A stretch of DNA of 14,907 nt from an uncultured Pseudomonadota bacterium (GTDB taxonomy: Bacteria > Pseudomonadota > Gammaproteobacteria > Steroidobacterales > Steroidobacteraceae). This document shows, in pieces, positions 13,926-14,907 of this stretch. The position numbers and the translations under genes were made by a program. Below the pieces are notes generated by a model. It searched no databases. It was not told the DNA's origin and saw nothing but the letters and a program-made list of their open reading frames with translations. The stretch spans positions 1 to 14,907 of the forward strand of contig CAIVYV010000323.1 of assembly GCA_903910215.1 (NCBI GenBank). Reading direction: 5' to 3'. Each line of letters starts with the position of its first letter. Positions within the stretch are counted from its first letter, which is position 1.

Positions 13926-14907
13926 TCAATCACTCATATGACGGATGATCGCGTCACCGAAGCCCGAGCAACTCATCAATTTGGCACCCGGTATCAACTG
14001 CTGCATCGCCTCTTCCACGTTACGACGAGCGGCTAGCTCGCGCTTGCTGGCACGAATGGCTTCGCGAAGTCTCGCGAGATCGTACGTCAATTCCTTGGCT
14101 GCAATGGTGTTCGCAACGCCCTTGATGATGAGATCGGCAGCCTCTGTCCACTTGAGATAACGCAGCATCATCTCGGCCGACAAAATGATCGAGCCTGGAT
14201 TGACCCGATCCTTGCCGGCGAACCCGGGCGCCGTGCCGTGGGTTGCTTCGAATACGGCAAGACCGTGACCAATATTACCGCCCGGGGCGATACCGATGCC
14301 ACCGACCTGCGCGGCCAACGCATCAGAGATGTAGTCGCCATTGAGGTTCAACGTCGCGATCACGTCGTATTCTTCCGGACGAAGCAACACTTGCTGCAGA
14401 AAGTTGTCGGCGATCACGTCCTTGATGACGATGTCCTTGCCGGTGATCGGATTGCGGAAGCTCATCCAAGGGCCACCTCCGAACTCGGTCGCGCCGAACT
14501 CATCCTTCGCCAACTGGTAGCCCCAGTTGCGGAAGGCGCCTTCGGTGTACTTCATGATGTTGCCCTTGTGCACCAGCGTCACCGACACCCGATCGTTCTC
14601 GATCGCGTACTGGATCGCCATGCGAATCAAACGCTGGCTGCCCTCCTTCGAAACGGGCTTGATGCCGATACCGGAGCTCGCCGGGAAGCGAATGCCCTTG
14701 GCCTGCAACTCCGCCTGCAGGAAGTGAATCAGTCGCTGTACGTCATTGGAGCCAGCCGGATATTCGATACCCGCATAGATGTCTTCGGTGTTCTCGCGGA
14801 ACACGACCATGTCGGTCAAAGAGGCATCCTGCATGGGTGTGGCGACGCCCGGGAAGTATCGGATCGGTCGTACGCAAGCATAAAGGTCCAAGGTCTGGCG
14901 CATGACC
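13926..14907 (-). CDS. icd: Isocitrate dehydrogenase (NADP type by overall similarity), N-terminus cut by window edge
   Basis: TCA cycle enzyme converting isocitrate to 2-oxoglutarate. The visible part starts at about E. coli residue 117, just after the regulatory serine region, so about the first third is missing. Catalytic residues are present (numbered from the ATG at 14903): Y43 in EDIYAGIEY, K113 in LVHKGN, D166, D190 and D194 in NLNGDYISD. Coenzyme-site residues are mixed. Y274 and R278 (TYDLARL) match the NADP type, but G227-F228 in HGTAPGFAG replaces the Lys-Tyr of the E. coli enzyme. About 24 extra residues (near 281-304) lie between TYDLARL and GAKL. NADP use is the likelier reading. 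The gene ends 16 bases before the glycosylase ATG. Confidence 0.95.
   Translation of the reverse strand, partial: VMRQTLDLYACVRPIRYFPGVATPMQDASLTDMVVFRENTEDIYAGIEYPAGSNDVQRLIHFLQAELQAKGIRFPASSGIGIKPVSKEGSQRLIRMAIQYAIENDRVSVTLVHKGNIMKYTEGAFRNWGYQLAKDEFGATEFGGGPWMSFRNPITGKDIVIKDVIADNFLQQVLLRPEEYDVIATLNLNGDYISDALAAQVGGIGIAPGGNIGHGLAVFEATHGTAPGFAGKDRVNPGSIILSAEMMLRYLKWTEAADLIIKGVANTIAAKELTYDLARLREAIRASKRELAARRNVEEAMQQLIPGAKLMSCSGFGDAIIRHMSD

Overview
The window looks like chromosomal DNA of a fairly GC-rich gammaproteobacterium. The main evidence is the minus-strand order uvrC, pgsA, tRNA-Gly(GCC), tRNA-Cys(GCA), plus a tRNA-Leu(UAA). These are the genes and isotypes of the Escherichia coli uvrC-pgsA-glyW-cysT-leuZ cluster. 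A system I cytochrome c maturation operon and an E. coli-type isocitrate dehydrogenase agree with this. I cannot place it to genus. Coding density is very high and no gene-free stretch exceeds 65 bases.

Layout. Positions 1-4466 (minus) hold ccmA-ccmB-ccmC-ccmD-ccmE-ccmF, with ccmF cut by the left edge. The ABC transporter CcmAB with CcmC and CcmD delivers haem to the periplasmic chaperone CcmE, and CcmF attaches it to apocytochrome c. Four of the five junctions overlap or nearly touch. tRNA-Leu(UAA) lies 9 bases upstream of ccmA, in the same direction. Positions 4628-10680 hold four genes that do not belong to either neighbouring core block: a lipoprotein type-B carboxylesterase (+), a membrane-anchored sorbosone dehydrogenase-like quinoprotein (-), a secreted M1 metallopeptidase (+) and a small exported DUF6702-like protein (+). 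Positions 10671-14907 return to the minus strand: icd (cut by the right edge), a family 5 uracil-DNA glycosylase, uvrC, pgsA, tRNA-Gly and tRNA-Cys.

Most interesting reading. The four accessory genes sit exactly where tRNA-Cys and tRNA-Leu would be adjacent in the ancestral tRNA operon. The last 8 bases of tRNA-Cys, including CCA (AGCCTCCA), recur 7 bases upstream of tRNA-Leu on the same strand, at the far edge of the roughly 6.1 kb block. This is what insertion at a tRNA 3' end would leave, although the repeat is short and no recombinase gene is present. tRNA-Gly/Cys keep a good sigma70-type promoter (TTGACT-16-TACAAT) overlapping the pgsA stop codon. tRNA-Leu has no comparably good promoter and may have become the leader of the ccm operon, whose first gene has no visible Shine-Dalgarno site.
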